From: Haliclona indistincta
Lineage: Eukaryota; Porifera; Demospongiae; Haplosclerida; Chalinidae
Direction: 5' to 3'
NCBI GenBank assembly: GCA_964017065.1
Contig: OZ024785.1
Location: forward strand, 6,832,167 to 6,896,166
DNA: 64,000 nucleotides
Part shown: one piece after another, positions 1-11,135 of the stretch
Position numbering within the stretch: position 1 is the first letter of the stretch
Layout of the letters: each line of letters opens with the position of its first letter
Position numbers and translations under genes: made by a program
The notes under the pieces: model-generated
Told to the model about the DNA's origin: nothing
Databases searched by the model: none
The model's input: only the letters and a program-made list of their open reading frames with translations

Positions 1-593
1 CTCCGGATCATATTCAGACAACTAATTTAGTTATTGCAGGTACATACACATGTTATTAAAGCTAATATCTGTAAATTCTTCCCTTTTATAATAAAACAGG
101 AACAAAGAATATGTCATTCGGACTCCAAATCACAGCACCAGCATCATTAAAATGGCTACCTCCTCCTAATACTAACTGTGTCTTCAACTACACTGTCAAT
201 ATCACCAACAGCTCCTGCAGTATGACTGTGTACAGTAGCAGCACTTCACTGATACTGACTGACCTGCTCACTCGTGGACAGAACTACTCATTTGCTGTGG
301 CTGTTACTGACAGTACATGACAACATGGACCATGGAGTGATCAGCTGAGAACAGTTTGGGAAGGTAAGCTAGTTAATCATGCATGCTATGTGTTAATAAC
401 CATTAAAGTCCCTGGAGTAGTATCTGGCATCAGCAGTCAGTGGCATAACAAAACAGCTATAATTAAATGGGAAGTAAGTGATACATAATTGGTCGAATTA
501 TTATTGATTATATTTTTACAGCCGTGTACATCACCAACCCAACCTCCTGTACTCTACTACACTGTTACTCACAATGTCAGTGGTAATGACAGT

Positions 594-2467
594 GAGCTAG
601 CATTCAAAACTACTACCAATGAAGCTATTCTGAATGGAGCAAGATATGAAGAAACTTACTTCATTTCAATACTTGTTGTCAATGAAATTGGCAAAGGAAA
701 ATCAAAAAATATGACATTTAAATTCAATAAAACAATCCAAAATGGTAAAATAAATTGTAAATTTCACATAAAACATGTATTTTTCTCTCAGACATCAATG
801 AAGCGACATCAACAGCTGCAGTCATTGAGATGTTCACAACAATCAGTAAAGGTTTAATCTTGTATGTGCATGAACTTAATCTTGCTTGTCAATAGTAGAA
901 GATCTTTCAGTATCCATGGAACCATCAAAGCAAGCACAGGATGCTGGTTCTACAACAATTTACATCATTGCTGGCTCTTTAGGAGCAACAGTTCTGTTGA
1001 TCCTTCTCTTGGTTATTGTACCCATCCTTCTTGCACTCATTTGTTCAAAAGGTAATGTTATGATTGCTTGAATTGTTCATTCAATAGTCGATTGATGTTG
1101 TATATAGGTCTTCAGAAAGGCTGCAAACAACCCAAATGGTATTTATTTAATGTTTTTAATCAGTATATTTTCTCATTGCACCAACTACTACATGTACATG
1201 TTAGTCATGCAAAGCAAAACGTAAGTAAGCGCTAGATACATTATGACAGCACGTTGAATTACATGTAATACTTCATCAGATACAAACAGTTACAGTGGAC
1301 ACTACCACGATTGAGCTGACTGAGGTTAATCAATGCATGAATAACAATTATTATGATGTTGATTTACTTTTAGGAACAAATTTATGATCAGCCATGGTGT
1401 CAGCAAAATCAAAGATCACCTTCACCAGAGTATGCACAAGTAGATGAAGCAATTTTTCCAATGGCACCAATAGCAACAATGGTACTATCTGAAGGGAACA
1501 TTCCTCTGCGTGACAATATAGCATTCAAATGAGCTAGCATTCAAAACTACTACCAATGAAGCTATTCTGAATGGAGCAAGATATGAAGAAACTTACTTCA
1601 TTTCAATACTTGTTGTCAATGAAATTGGCAAAGGAAAATCAAAAAATATGACATTTAAATTCAATAAAACAATCCAAAATGGTAAAATAAATTGTAAATT
1701 TCACATAAAACATGTATTTTTCTCTCAGACATCAATGAAGCGACATCAACAGCTGCAGTCATTGAGATGTTCACAACAATCAGTAAAGGTTTAATCTTGT
1801 ATGTGCATGAACTTAATCTTGCTTGTCAATAGTAGAAGATCTTTCAGTATCCATGGAACCATCAAAGCAAGCACAGGATGCTGGTTCTACAACAATTTAC
1901 ATCATTGCTGGCTCTTTAGGAGCAACAGTTCTGTTGATCCTTCTCTTGGTTATTGTACCCATCCTTCTTGCACTCATTTGTTCAAAAGGTAATGTTATGA
2001 TTGCTTGAATTGTTCATTCAATAGTCGATTGATGTTGTATATAGGTCTTCAGAAAGGCTGCAAACAACCCAAATGGTATTTATTTAATGTTTTTAATCAG
2101 TATATTTTCTCATTGCACCAACTACTACATGTACATGTTAGTCATGCAAAGCAAAACGTAAGTAAGCGCTAGATACATTATGACAGCACGTTGAATTACA
2201 TGTAATACTTCATCAGATACAAACAGTTACAGTGGACACTACCACGATTGAGCTGACTGAGGTTAATCAATGCATGAATAACAATTATTATGATGTTGAT
2301 TTACTTTTAGGAACAAATTTATGATCAGCCATGGTGTCAGCAAAATCAAAGATCACCTTCACCAGAGTATGCACAAGTAGATGAAGCAATTTTTCCAATG
2401 GCACCAATAGCAACAATGGTACTATCTGAAGGGAACATTCCTCTGCGTGACAATATAGCATACGGAT
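594..2467. repeat. Recent 937-bp direct tandem duplication inside locus 1
   Basis: Bases 594-1530 are repeated at 1531-2467 with a constant offset of 937 and no difference seen on spot comparison. The unit runs from the middle of the second FN3 exon to the tyrosine motif of the last exon. The junction near 1521-1535 reads ..ATAGCATTCAAATGAG.., joining TAGCATACGG of the tail to CTAGCATTCAA of the FN3 exon, so TAGCAT is shared by both parents (microhomology). At the junction the first-copy tail changes from IAYGLT to IAFK and then stops (TGA 1530-1532). Confidence 0.9.
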
Positions 2468-2754
2468 TAACTGGCAATAAACACATGGCACCAATAGAAA
2501 CAACGGTACTATCTGAAGGAAACATTCCTCTGGGTGACAATATAGCATACGGATTAACTGGAAATAAACACATGGCACCAATAGAAACAATGGTACTATC
2601 TGAAGGGAACATTCCTCTGCGTGACAATATAGCATACGGATTAACTGGAAATAAACACATGGCACCAATAGAAACAACGGTACTATCCGAAGGAAACATT
2701 CCTCTGGGTGACAATATAGCATACGGATTAACTGGAAATAAACAAATAAAGTAA
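2398..2754 (+). repeat. Four in-frame 87-bp tail repeats, each with one tyrosine motif
   Basis: Repeat starts are at 2398, 2485, 2572 and 2659; each encodes 29 residues (MAP..VLSEGNIPL.DNIAYGLTGNK). Copies 1/3 have R before DN and ATG-type codons, copies 2/4 have G (LGDN), an alternating pattern that implies duplication of a two-copy unit. All four stay in frame to the TAA at 2752-2754. Loci 3, 22 and 23 have a single copy. Confidence 0.93.
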
Positions 2755-3212
2755 AAGAGTGCTGCCCGCCACATCAGAAACTTCAGAAGGACTTAGAGTG
2801 ACAACTTAATATTGTTTATGCACATAGTCATTTGTTATTAGAGTTCTATTACTCAAAAGAAGAAGAGTAAAATGTCTAATTTAAAGTTTAAAAGTGCTTA
2901 GTAAACAGAAAGTACTTTAGTTATGTTTGCATGATAGTCTATTCATGATGCGTATAAAAACTGAATATGTAAAGTTGATACAGAAATAGTCTATAGAGTC
3001 ATTCCATTGAATTTGTTCAGAGTTTAATTGATCCCATTCATAATTATAGTTAACGTATAAGTTGTTTCTTCTCAAAACAGATACGAGTAATAGATTACAA
3101 CCTGCATAGATAGGTGTGCATGACCAGCATAGTATGAGTGTTGCTTTTCATAGGGCAACTGATTATTAAGACATCCTCTGGCAATTATCACAGATCAGTA
3201 TTGTCCTAACTA
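2755..3212. other. Spacer: 3' flank of locus 1
   Basis: No gene seen. The sequence is shared with the 3' flanks of loci 3 (8515-8878 plus 10108-10200) and, in reverse, 22 and 23, so it is the duplicated intergenic spacer that travels with long-tail genes. It is interrupted at the TA at 3211-3212 by the transposon described next. Confidence 0.7.
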
Positions 3213-4426
3213 TTAGGGAGGCACGGTAGTGACTCCCTATGTAGGGTTGAACGAGAAAAAAAGATGGCGGCTACATACAATGTATTAGCGTTCAAACGCT
3301 GATATTTCACCTGGTGATGAATTTTATACGTCCATAAACACTTAGATCTGCTCTCTGGCGTTGCCCCATCTTACAGCAGCAAGGAGATGGCTCGAAATTG
3401 TTACTAAAGTGACGAACCTGGAAACGGTGAAAATCGAGTATCGTCATCTTCGTTTTCTTTCTTTCTTTCCACTCGCCTAGCACCTTTACACGAGCAGTGC
3501 CGAGACCAAAACACCCACGAACAGTCGTGAAATTCTCCTGGCATGTGCCTTTTGAACTTTGTTTTTAGCGAAACGGCGATATACATTCAGCGAGTTCTCG
3601 ATCGTGATCCATTGTCAGCTAAGTGTTAGACGCCATTAGTGTGATTGCGCAATACGCACGTGACCAAGCAGTGGCTAGCGCACGTGACCGAGCACTAGCT
3701 TGAGTATAGCCGCGCCGTATGGAACACGGAGAACACATATTTGCCTGGAGTCGTCGAAGAACTGTAAGCTCGTGTAGAATCAACATTCTGCGCTCGCCAG
3801 ATCATTATAACCGCCGCATGGTCTACAAACAAGTGTGGGCGGGGCTCGAATGCATGCCTAGCCTGCATGCATGCACTATGCGTACTGCGTAGGCGACCTG
3901 ATATACAGCATAACAATTATTTTTTAGCTACAAGTTTAAAATTGTTAATAAAGAAAAGCCATCAATATCAGGAAAACTAAACCAATGGTTGAAACAAAGA
4001 CGGCACAGTACATGCATGATATTGAACTGCACATCACTGAATAAGAAAAAAGGACACAAACAAGAAAATAAAAAGATTTCTATCGAAATCAAGAGGATGT
4101 AGGGTTGTGAAATCTACCACTGGTCCACAATGTAAACTAACAAGGAACAAGCATGGAATGGTAACACGATTGACTTGCTAACAGACCATAGATCCCTACA
4201 TCAGTGGCTGTACATAAGAATGCACGTCAGGTGTCAATCAACAGCAACTAACAGAACTAGCTATAGTCAGCCAAAGCAGCCACTGATGTAGGGATCTATG
4301 GTCTGTTAGCAAGTCAATCGTGTTACCATTCCATGCTTGTTCCTTGTTAGTTTACATTGTGGACCAGTGGTAGATTTCACAACCCTACATCCTCTTGATT
4401 TCGATAGAAATCTTTTTATTTTCTTG
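3213..4426. mobile_element. 1.2-kb non-autonomous DNA element, copy 1 (TA target)
   Basis: The left end is TTAGGGAGGCACGG, with a self-complementary end (TAGGGAG..CTCCCTA). The right end is a 366-bp foldback (4061-4426). An inverted copy lies at 8879-10107. Comparing with the unoccupied spacer (reverse strand near 50450, ..CCCAACTATATTCAATG..) shows the element sits between two TA dinucleotides (3211-3212 and 4427-4428), as expected for a TA target duplication. I see no transposase; short reading frames are not convincing. A CTTT microsatellite is at about 3457-3469. The superfamily is unknown. Confidence 0.75.
4061..4426. repeat. Foldback with ~150-bp arms inside the 1.2-kb element
   Basis: CAAGAAAATAAAAAGATTTC at the left is mirrored by the reverse complement at the right end; arms continue through GATGTAGGGTTGTGAAATC and ATCCCTACATCAGTGGCTG. 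The spacer is about 70 bp. The same foldback terminates the second copy (8879-9240). Confidence 0.9.
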
Positions 4427-4681
4427 TATTCAATGTTCACACTTCAAGGGACTATTTTTGCAAGAAATAACATGTAATTCAGAAATAAACCAGAAAGTAA
4501 CATTGTAGTGCTGTAACACTAATATACTTTCAACTTATTTGGTTTTAACAGTATCAGAAAAAACTTTCAAAAGTAATCTGTTAAATTTGTGTCTAATAAA
4601 AATTAATGTTTTAGCTGAACTATAATTTTTTAGGCAAAAATTTGAGGGCCTCAAATTTTCCTTTGGTATTGCACCACAATC

Positions 4682-6333
4682 ATGAGCAAGTTGGAGAAGA
4701 TCCTCTGGTTTGGAATTACTCTTGGTATGAGTCATTTTCATGTAGCTATGTTTATCAATGTACAGTATTCTTAGAACAGGCACTTAGTACAAAGACTGTA
4801 ACATTGGAAGTCATTCAACCATCCACTGGACCAGTCTGTCCAGGACAAGAGATCATACTGACCTGCACTGTAGTACAGACAGGTGCTGTAACAGAGACAC
4901 TATTGCAATGGCGGAATGGCTCAACCACTGTACTCTATGATAGTGCTAATCAGCAATCAGGACCTATCTCACTTGATAGCTTCATCACTACTGCTGTGTT
5001 CATGATCACCACTAACAGTGCTGTGATAGTCTCTAATGCTACACTAACCTCAGCTACACTTTCAAACAATAATAGTATGATTTCTTGTCTCAGTCCTCCT
5101 CAAGATAATATTCAGATAGCTACCATCATTGTTGCAGGTATGCTACTGAGTATTATGTATGTGTATGATGATAATTATCATAAACAGGTGCCAATAAGAT
5201 GCCACTTGATCTCCAAATCACAGCACCAGCATCACTGACATGGCTACCTCCTCCTAATACTAACTGTGTCTTCAACTACACTGTCAATATCACCAACAGC
5301 TCCTGCAGTATGACTGTGTACAGTAGCAGCACTTCACTGATACTGACTGACCTGCTCACTCGTGGAGTGAACTTCTCACTTGCTGTGGCTGTTACTGACA
5401 GTACAGGACAACATGGACCATGGAGTGATCAGCTGATGGTGACATGGGATGGTGAGTACCAGAACTAGTGCACACTGACTAATCTTTGTGTGGATAGTTC
5501 CAGGTTTAGTTTCTAATATCAGTTGGAGGCAGCTTAATCAAACCATTATCATTATTTATTGAGACGTAAGTACTCTTAAGCTTTATGTTAAAAATATTAT
5601 TGACTGTTACAGGCACCATCATCACCAACCCATCCTCCTGTACTCTACTACACTGTTACTCACAATGTCAGTGGTAATGGCAGTGAACTAGCATTCAACA
5701 CTACTACCAATGAAGCTATTCTGAATGGAACAAGATATGAATTAACATACTTCATTTCTATACTTGTTGTCAATGATATTGGCAAAGGAAAGTTATCAGC
5801 TATCACATTCAGAAATGGTGATTCTCTATAAAAGTACTTTAAACATAAATCATAATGGTATGTAGCTATAGATCCTGCTCACACTACTACAAGTGATGTC
5901 ATCTCTATAACAGCTTTTGAAGCTACTCTTTCAGCAAGCGAACAAAACAACCCGGGTATGTGGTAATACATTCTAGAATACATTATGCTACTTGATTGTC
6001 ATAGGTATGACACCATTCATCAACTGCACATTAGGACAGTTCACTACTGAAGGTCAGGTTGTTGACTTGATTCAATACATGTCTCAGTTTTTTCTCCCAC
6101 CACCTCCAGTATCAGATGCTGTATTATCCAGTGCAGTATTGTCCATCATTGGTGCAACCCTCATCACTAGTCTTGTCTGGTCCTGTGCTGTTATTAAGAT
6201 GAGGAAGAAGAGAGATGTTGATATGGTGTCTACTCAACAAGAATCAATGTCACGGTTGACACCTTTTCAAGGGAATATTTCTTTGCAAGACAATGTAGCT
6301 TACGGACAAGTTGGAAGTAGAATCAGAAAGTAA
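4682..6333 (+). pseudogene. Locus 2: short-tail ITIM Ig/FN3 receptor with a stop in the FN3 exon
   Basis: Exons: 4682-4724 (MSKLEKILWFGITLG signal), 4766-5137 (Ig, C..W..C, RNGSTT subclass), 5188-5451 (first FN3), 5498-5565 and 5613-5817 (second FN3), 5872-5955, 6005-6052 (MTPFINCTLGQFTTEG stalk), 6110-6333 (TM plus tail ending NVAYGQVGSRIRK). All junctions are GT-AG and phases match. Exon 4 has TGA at 5560-5562 where paralogues read TGG (Y-W-D), truncating the protein before the membrane. If it is read through or is an assembly error, the gene would be about 425 residues. A poly(A) signal AATAAA lies at 6432-6437. Confidence 0.85.
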
Positions 6334-6457
6334 CACTGTAGTATCACATCATAAATCACGTTCAGTCTGTATGGCTTTCCACATCAGTAAACATTGTAGA
6401 CTAGTGTCAAATACAGTGATTCATTGATGTGAATAAAACTTGCAATTCTAAGTGAAT

Positions 6458-6489
6458 GAACCAATGGGTGCTAATTTTACTTTCAGTTC
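6458..6489 (+). promoter_or_regulatory. Conserved CCAAT-containing upstream block of locus 3
   Basis: GAACCAATGGGTGCTAATTT followed by TACTTTCAGTTC ends 64 bp before the ATG at 6553. The same block sits roughly 65-165 bp upstream of most family-1 starts, so it is a candidate core-promoter element with a CCAAT box. Confidence 0.5.
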
Positions 6490-6552
6490 AATTAGAAAAT
6501 TTGTAAAGATGGTCAATTTATGTCATGGTTATTGTATAACTAATATTGAAGC

Positions 6553-8514
6553 ATGAACAAGCTACAGGAGCAGTTACTCTGGTTTGGATTTACACTAGGT
6601 ATGAATTCTTTATCATTGTTATATTTTATCGGTGCACAGCATTCTTGAAACAGGTATTTGGTATGAAGACTGTAACATTGGAAGGATCCACTGGATCAGT
6701 CTGCCCAGGACAAGAGGTCATACTGACCTACACTGTAGCAACACCAAGTGCTGTTCAAGAAATGACCTTGAATTGGAACTTGCAAGAACATTCTGTGGCG
6801 TATGATATCAACAGTCCACAATCAGGACCACAAACACTTGGTGACTTTATCACTACTGCTGTGTTCATGATCACCACTGATAGCACAGTGATAATATCTA
6901 ATGCTACATTAAAATCAGCACGGCTTTCAAACCATATTAATATGGTTGTTTGTGATAGTCCTCCTCAAGATAATGATCAAACAGCTACCATCACTATAGC
7001 AGGTACTCATAAGTAATTATCATACTCTACAGTACATTACTATACTGGTATAGGTGCCAATAGTATGCCATTTGGACTCCAAATCACAGCACCAGCATCA
7101 CTGACATGGCTACCTCCTCCTAATACTAACTGTGTCTTCAACTACACTGTCAATATCACCAACAGCTCCAGTAGTATGACTGTGTACGGTAGCAGCACTT
7201 CGCTGATACTGACTGACCTGCTCACTCGTGGACAGAACTACTCATTTGCTGTGGCTGTTACTGACAGTACAGGACAACATGGACCATGGAGTGATCAGCT
7301 GAGAACAGTTTGGGAAGGTAAGCTAGTTAATCATGCATGCTATGTGTTAATAACCATTAAAAAGTCCCTGGAGTAGTATCTAACATCAGCAGTCAGTGGC
7401 ATAACAAAACAGCTATAATTAAATGGGAAGTAAGCGATAAATAATTGGTCTAGTTATTATTGATTACAATTTTTCAGCCGCCTGCATCACCAACTCATCC
7501 TCCTGTACTCTACTACACTGTTAATCACAATGTCAGTGGTAATGGCAGTGAGCTAGCATTCAACTCTACTACCAATGAAGCTATTCTGAATGGAGCAAGA
7601 TATGAAGTAACTTACTTCATTTCAATACTTGTTGTCAATGAAATTGGCAAAGGAAAATCAAAAAATATGACGTTTACATTCAATAAAACAATCCAAAATG
7701 GTAAAAAAAATTTTGTAATTTCACATTAAAACATATATTCTTCTCTCAGACATCAGTGAAGCTACATCAACAGCTGCAGTCATTGAGATGTTCACAACAA
7801 TCAGAAAAGGTTTAATCTTGCATGTGCATGAACTTAATCTAGCATGTGAGTAGAAGATCTTTCAGTATCTGTGGAACCATCACAACAAGCACAGGATACT
7901 AGTTCTACAACAATTTACATCATTTCTGGGTCTCTAGGAGCAACAGTTCTGTTGATCCTTCTCTTGGTTATTGTACCCATCCTTCTTGCACTCATTTGCT
8001 CAAAAGGTAATGTTATGATTACTTGTTCATTCAATAGTCGATTGATGTTGCAAATAGGTCTTCAGAAAGGCTGCAAACAACCCAAATGGTATTTTTATTA
8101 TGATTTAATGTTTTTAATCAGCATATTCTCTCATTACACCAACTACTACATGTACATGTTAGTCATGCAAAGCAAAACGTAAGTGAGCGCTAGATACATT
8201 ATGACAGCACATTGAATTACATGTAATACTTCATTAGATACAAACAGTTACCGTGGACACCACCAAGATTGAGCTGACTGAGGTTACTCAATGCATGAAT
8301 AATAATTATTATGATGTTGATTTACTTTTAGGAACAAATTTATGATCAGCCATGGTGTCAGCAAAATCAAAGATCACCTCCACCAGAGTATGCACAAGTA
8401 GATGAAGCAATCTTTCCAATGGCACCAATAGAAACAACAGTACTATCTGAAGGGAACATTCCTCTGCGTGACAATGTAGCATACGGATTAACTGGAAATA
8501 AACACATAAATTAG
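6553..8514 (+). CDS. Locus 3: long-tail Ig/FN3 receptor, open but Ig cysteine lost
   Basis: Eleven exons join in frame: 6553-6598, 6640-7002, 7054-7317, 7365-7429, 7478-7700, 7750-7809, 7854-8006, 8058-8088, 8163-8178, 8238-8282, 8332-8514, giving about 482 residues. Order: signal (MNKLQEQLLWFGFTLG), Ig (NLQE subclass), two FN3, stalk (ISEATSTAAVIEMFTTI), TM (SLGATVLLILLLVIVPILL), tail. The tail has EQIYDQP, PPEYAQV and NVAYGLT. In the Ig domain the B-strand cysteine codon is TAC (ILTYTV instead of ILTCTV) and the segment VIQP is deleted, so the canonical disulfide cannot form; this may be a decaying or re-specialised domain. Spliced structure is inferred by phase and homology, not transcript data. 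Confidence 0.82.
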
Positions 8515-8878
8515 AAGAGTGCTGCTCAACACATCAGAAACTTCAGAAGGACTTAGAGTAACAGCTTAATATTGTTTATGGTCATAGTAATTTGTTATTA
8601 GAGTTCTGTTACTCAAAAGTAGTGTAAAAGTCTAATTTTAAAGTTTGAAAGTGCTTAGTAAACAGAAAACACTTTAGTTACGTTTGCATGATAGTCTATT
8701 TAAGATGTGCATAAAAACTGAATATGTGATGTTGTTACAGAAAATAGGTCATTACATTGGATTTGATTAAAGTTTAATTAATCCCGTTCATATAGTTAAC
8801 GTCAAAGATGTCTCTTCTCTAAACAGATAAGTGTAATAGAGCCTTTACAATAACAACCTGCATCAGTGGATAGGTATA

Positions 8879-10107
8879 AAGTAAATAAAAAGATTTCTAT
8901 CGAAATCAAAAGGATGTAGGGTTGTGAAATCTACCACTGGTCCACAATGTAAACTAACAAGGAACAAGCATGGAATGGTAACACGATTGACTTGCTAACA
9001 GACCATAGATCCCTACATCAGTGGCTGCTTTGGCTGACTAGCTAGTTCTGCTAGTTGCCGTTGATTGACACCTGACGTGCATTCTTATGTACAGCCACTG
9101 ATGTAGGGATCTATGGTCTGTTAGCAAGTCAATCGTGTTACCATTCCATGCTTGTTCCTTGTTAGTTTACATTGTGGACCAGTGGTAGATTTCACAACCC
9201 TACATCCTTTTGATTTCGATAGAAATCTTTTTATTTACTTGTTTGTGCAGCGTGTTTGTGTCCTTTTTTCTTATTCAGTGATGTGCAGTTCAATATCATG
9301 CATGTACTGAGCCGTCTTTGTTTCCACCATTGGTTTAGTTTTCCTGTTATTGATGGCTTTTCTTTATTAACAATTTAAACTTGTAGCTAAAAAATAATTG
9401 TTATGCTGTAAGCCAGGTCGCCTACGCATAGTGCATGCATGCAGGCTAGGCGCTAGGCATGCATTCGAGCCCCGCCCACACTTGTTTGTAGACCATGCGG
9501 CGGTTATAATGATCTGGTGAGCGCAGAATGTTGATTCTACACGAGCTTACAGTTCTTCGACGACTCCAGACAAATATGTGTTCTCCGTGTTCCACACGGC
9601 GCGGCTATACTCAAGCTAGTGCTCGGTCACGTGCGCTAGCCACTGCTTGGTCACGTGCGTATTGCGCAATCACACTAATGGCGTCTAACACTTAGCTGAC
9701 AATGGATCACGATCGAGAACTCGCGGAATGTATAGTCGCCGTTTCGCTAAAAACTAAGTTCAAAAGGCACATGCCAAGAGAATTTCACGACTGTTCGTGG
9801 GTGTTTTGGTCTCGGCACTGCTCGTGTAAAGGTGCTAGGCGAGTGGAAAGAAAGAAAGAAAGAAAACGAAGATGACGAAACTCGATTTTCACCGTTTCCA
9901 GGTTCGTCACTTTAGTAACAATTTCGAGCCATCTCCTTGCTACTGTAAGATGGGGCAACGCCAGAAAGCAGATCTAAGTGTTTATGGACGTATAAAATTC
10001 ATCACCAGGTGAAATATCAGCGTTTGAACGCTAATACATTGTATGTATCCGCCATCTTGTTTTCTCGTTCAACCCTACATAGGGAGTCACTACCGTGCCT
10101 CCCTAAT
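8879..10107. mobile_element. 1.2-kb non-autonomous DNA element, copy 2 (inverted)
   Basis: This is the reverse complement of the element at 3213-4426: the foldback (8879-9240, arms beginning AAGTAAATAAAAAG) is at the left and CACTACCGTGCCTCCCTAA at the right end. The unoccupied spacer elsewhere (reverse strand near 53220) reads GGATAGGTATATGTGCATGA, so this insertion also used a TA-rich target (TA at 8877-8878 and 10108-10109). A GAAA microsatellite is at about 9846-9865. No transposase seen. Confidence 0.75.
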
Positions 10108-10443
10108 TATGTGCATGACCAGCATAGTATGAGTGTTGCTTTATATAGGGGAACTCTTTACTAAGACATCCTCTGCTTATTATCACAGATCAGTATTGTC
10201 CTCCCAACTATATTTAATAAAGACTATTTTTGCAAGAAATACATGTAACAATTCGGAAATAAAAAAGAAAGTAACATTGTAGTGCTGTAACACTAAAATA
10301 CTTTCGACTTATTTGAGTATCAGAAAAAACTTTCAAAAGTAATCTGTTAAATTGGTGTCTAATAAACACAAAAATTAATGTTTTAGCTGAACTATAATTT
10401 GGGGACCTCAAATTTTCCTTTCGTATTACATTACACCACAATC

Positions 10444-10921
10444 ATGAGCAAGTTGGAGAAGATCCTCTGGTTTGGAATTACACTTGGTATGTGTCATTTT
10501 CATGTAGCTATGTTTATCAATGTACAGTATTCTTAGAACAGGCATATAGTACCAAGACTGTATCATTGGAAGTCATTCAACCATCCACTGGACCAGTCTG
10601 TCCAGGACAAGAGATCATACTGACCTGCACTGTAGCACGGACAGGTGCTGTAACTGAGACACTATTGCGATGGCGGAATGGCTCAACCACTGTACTCTAT
10701 GATAGTGCTAATCAGCAATCAGGACCTATCTCACTTGATAGCTTCATCACTACTGCTGTGTTCATGATCACTACTAACAGTGCTGTGATAGTCTCTAATG
10801 CTACACTAACCCACAAACAGTACCCACCCAACAGGAAACAGTGCTAACACCTTTTCAAGGGAATATTTCTTTGCAAGACAATGTAGCTTATGGACAAGTT
10901 GGAAGTACAATCAAAAAGTAA
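10444..10921 (+). pseudogene. Locus 4: Ig exon fused to receptor tail by internal deletion
   Basis: Exon 1 (10444-10486, MSKLEKILWFGITLG) and the start of the Ig exon (from 10528, RNGSTT subclass, as locus 2) are intact. At about 10808-10811 the sequence jumps from the last third of the Ig exon (..SNATLT) into the final tail exon of a short-tail gene (..CAAACAGTACCCACCCAAC.., ending GQVGS). About 1.2 kb that includes both FN3 domains, stalk and TM is gone. The fusion is out of frame and terminates shortly after (TAA at about 10845-10847). ACC is shared at the join. A secreted fragment is conceivable but the second Ig cysteine is lost. Confidence 0.88.
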
Positions 10922-11040
10922 CATTGTAGTGTTACAACATAAATCACGTCCAGCCTGTATGGCTTTCCCACATCAGTAAACATTGTAGTGTTAAATGCAG
11001 TGATTCATTGATGTGAATAAACTTGCAATTCTAAGTGAAT

Positions 11041-11073
11041 GAACCAATGGGTGCTAATTTTACTTTCAGTTCC
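11041..11073 (+). promoter_or_regulatory. Conserved CCAAT-containing upstream block of locus 5
   Basis: GAACCAATGGGTGCTAATTT plus TACTTTCAGTTCC ends 63 bp before the ATG at 11136, at the same spacing as in locus 3. Confidence 0.5.
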
Positions 11074-11135
11074 ATTAGAAAATTATAAAGACTGTCAAAT
11101 TTATGTCATGGTTATTGTCTATCTAATATTGAAGC

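Larger units (their letters stand above)
1..2754 (+). pseudogene. Locus 1: long-tail Ig/FN3 receptor, 5' partial, broken, tail motif amplified
   Basis: Only the last 39 bp of the Ig exon are in the window (ending SPPD-type ..TTNLVIAG). Further exons: 100-363 (first FN3), 409-473, 522-744 (second FN3), 792-851, 899-1051 (TM, SLGATVLLILLLVIVPILL), 1108-1138, 1205-1220, 1280-1324, 1374 onward. The FN3 exon has an in-frame TGA at 318-320 where every paralogue has GGA (STGQHG), so the ectodomain is cut before the membrane. From 594 a 937-bp stretch is repeated in direct orientation (594-1530, then 1531-2467), giving second copies of the stalk, TM and tail exons. The final exon (2311-2754) holds four 29-residue tail repeats. 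The start of the FN3 exon (..KNMSFGL) is of the locus 10/17 type, whereas its end (RTVWEG) is of the long-tail type, so it is a recombinant. Relationship to the family is certain; pseudogene status rests on one stop codon. Confidence 0.85.

Noticed and set aside
2288..2774. Minus-strand frames of 142 and 144 codons and their repeat pattern
   Set aside because: They are antisense to the four 87-bp tail repeats; a repeat whose length is a multiple of three leaves several frames open by chance.
8332..8514. ITAM in the long tail
   Set aside because: The tyrosines (IYDQP, PEYAQV, VAYGLT) do not form YxxL/I-x6-8-YxxL/I; spacing is too long and the +3 residues do not fit.
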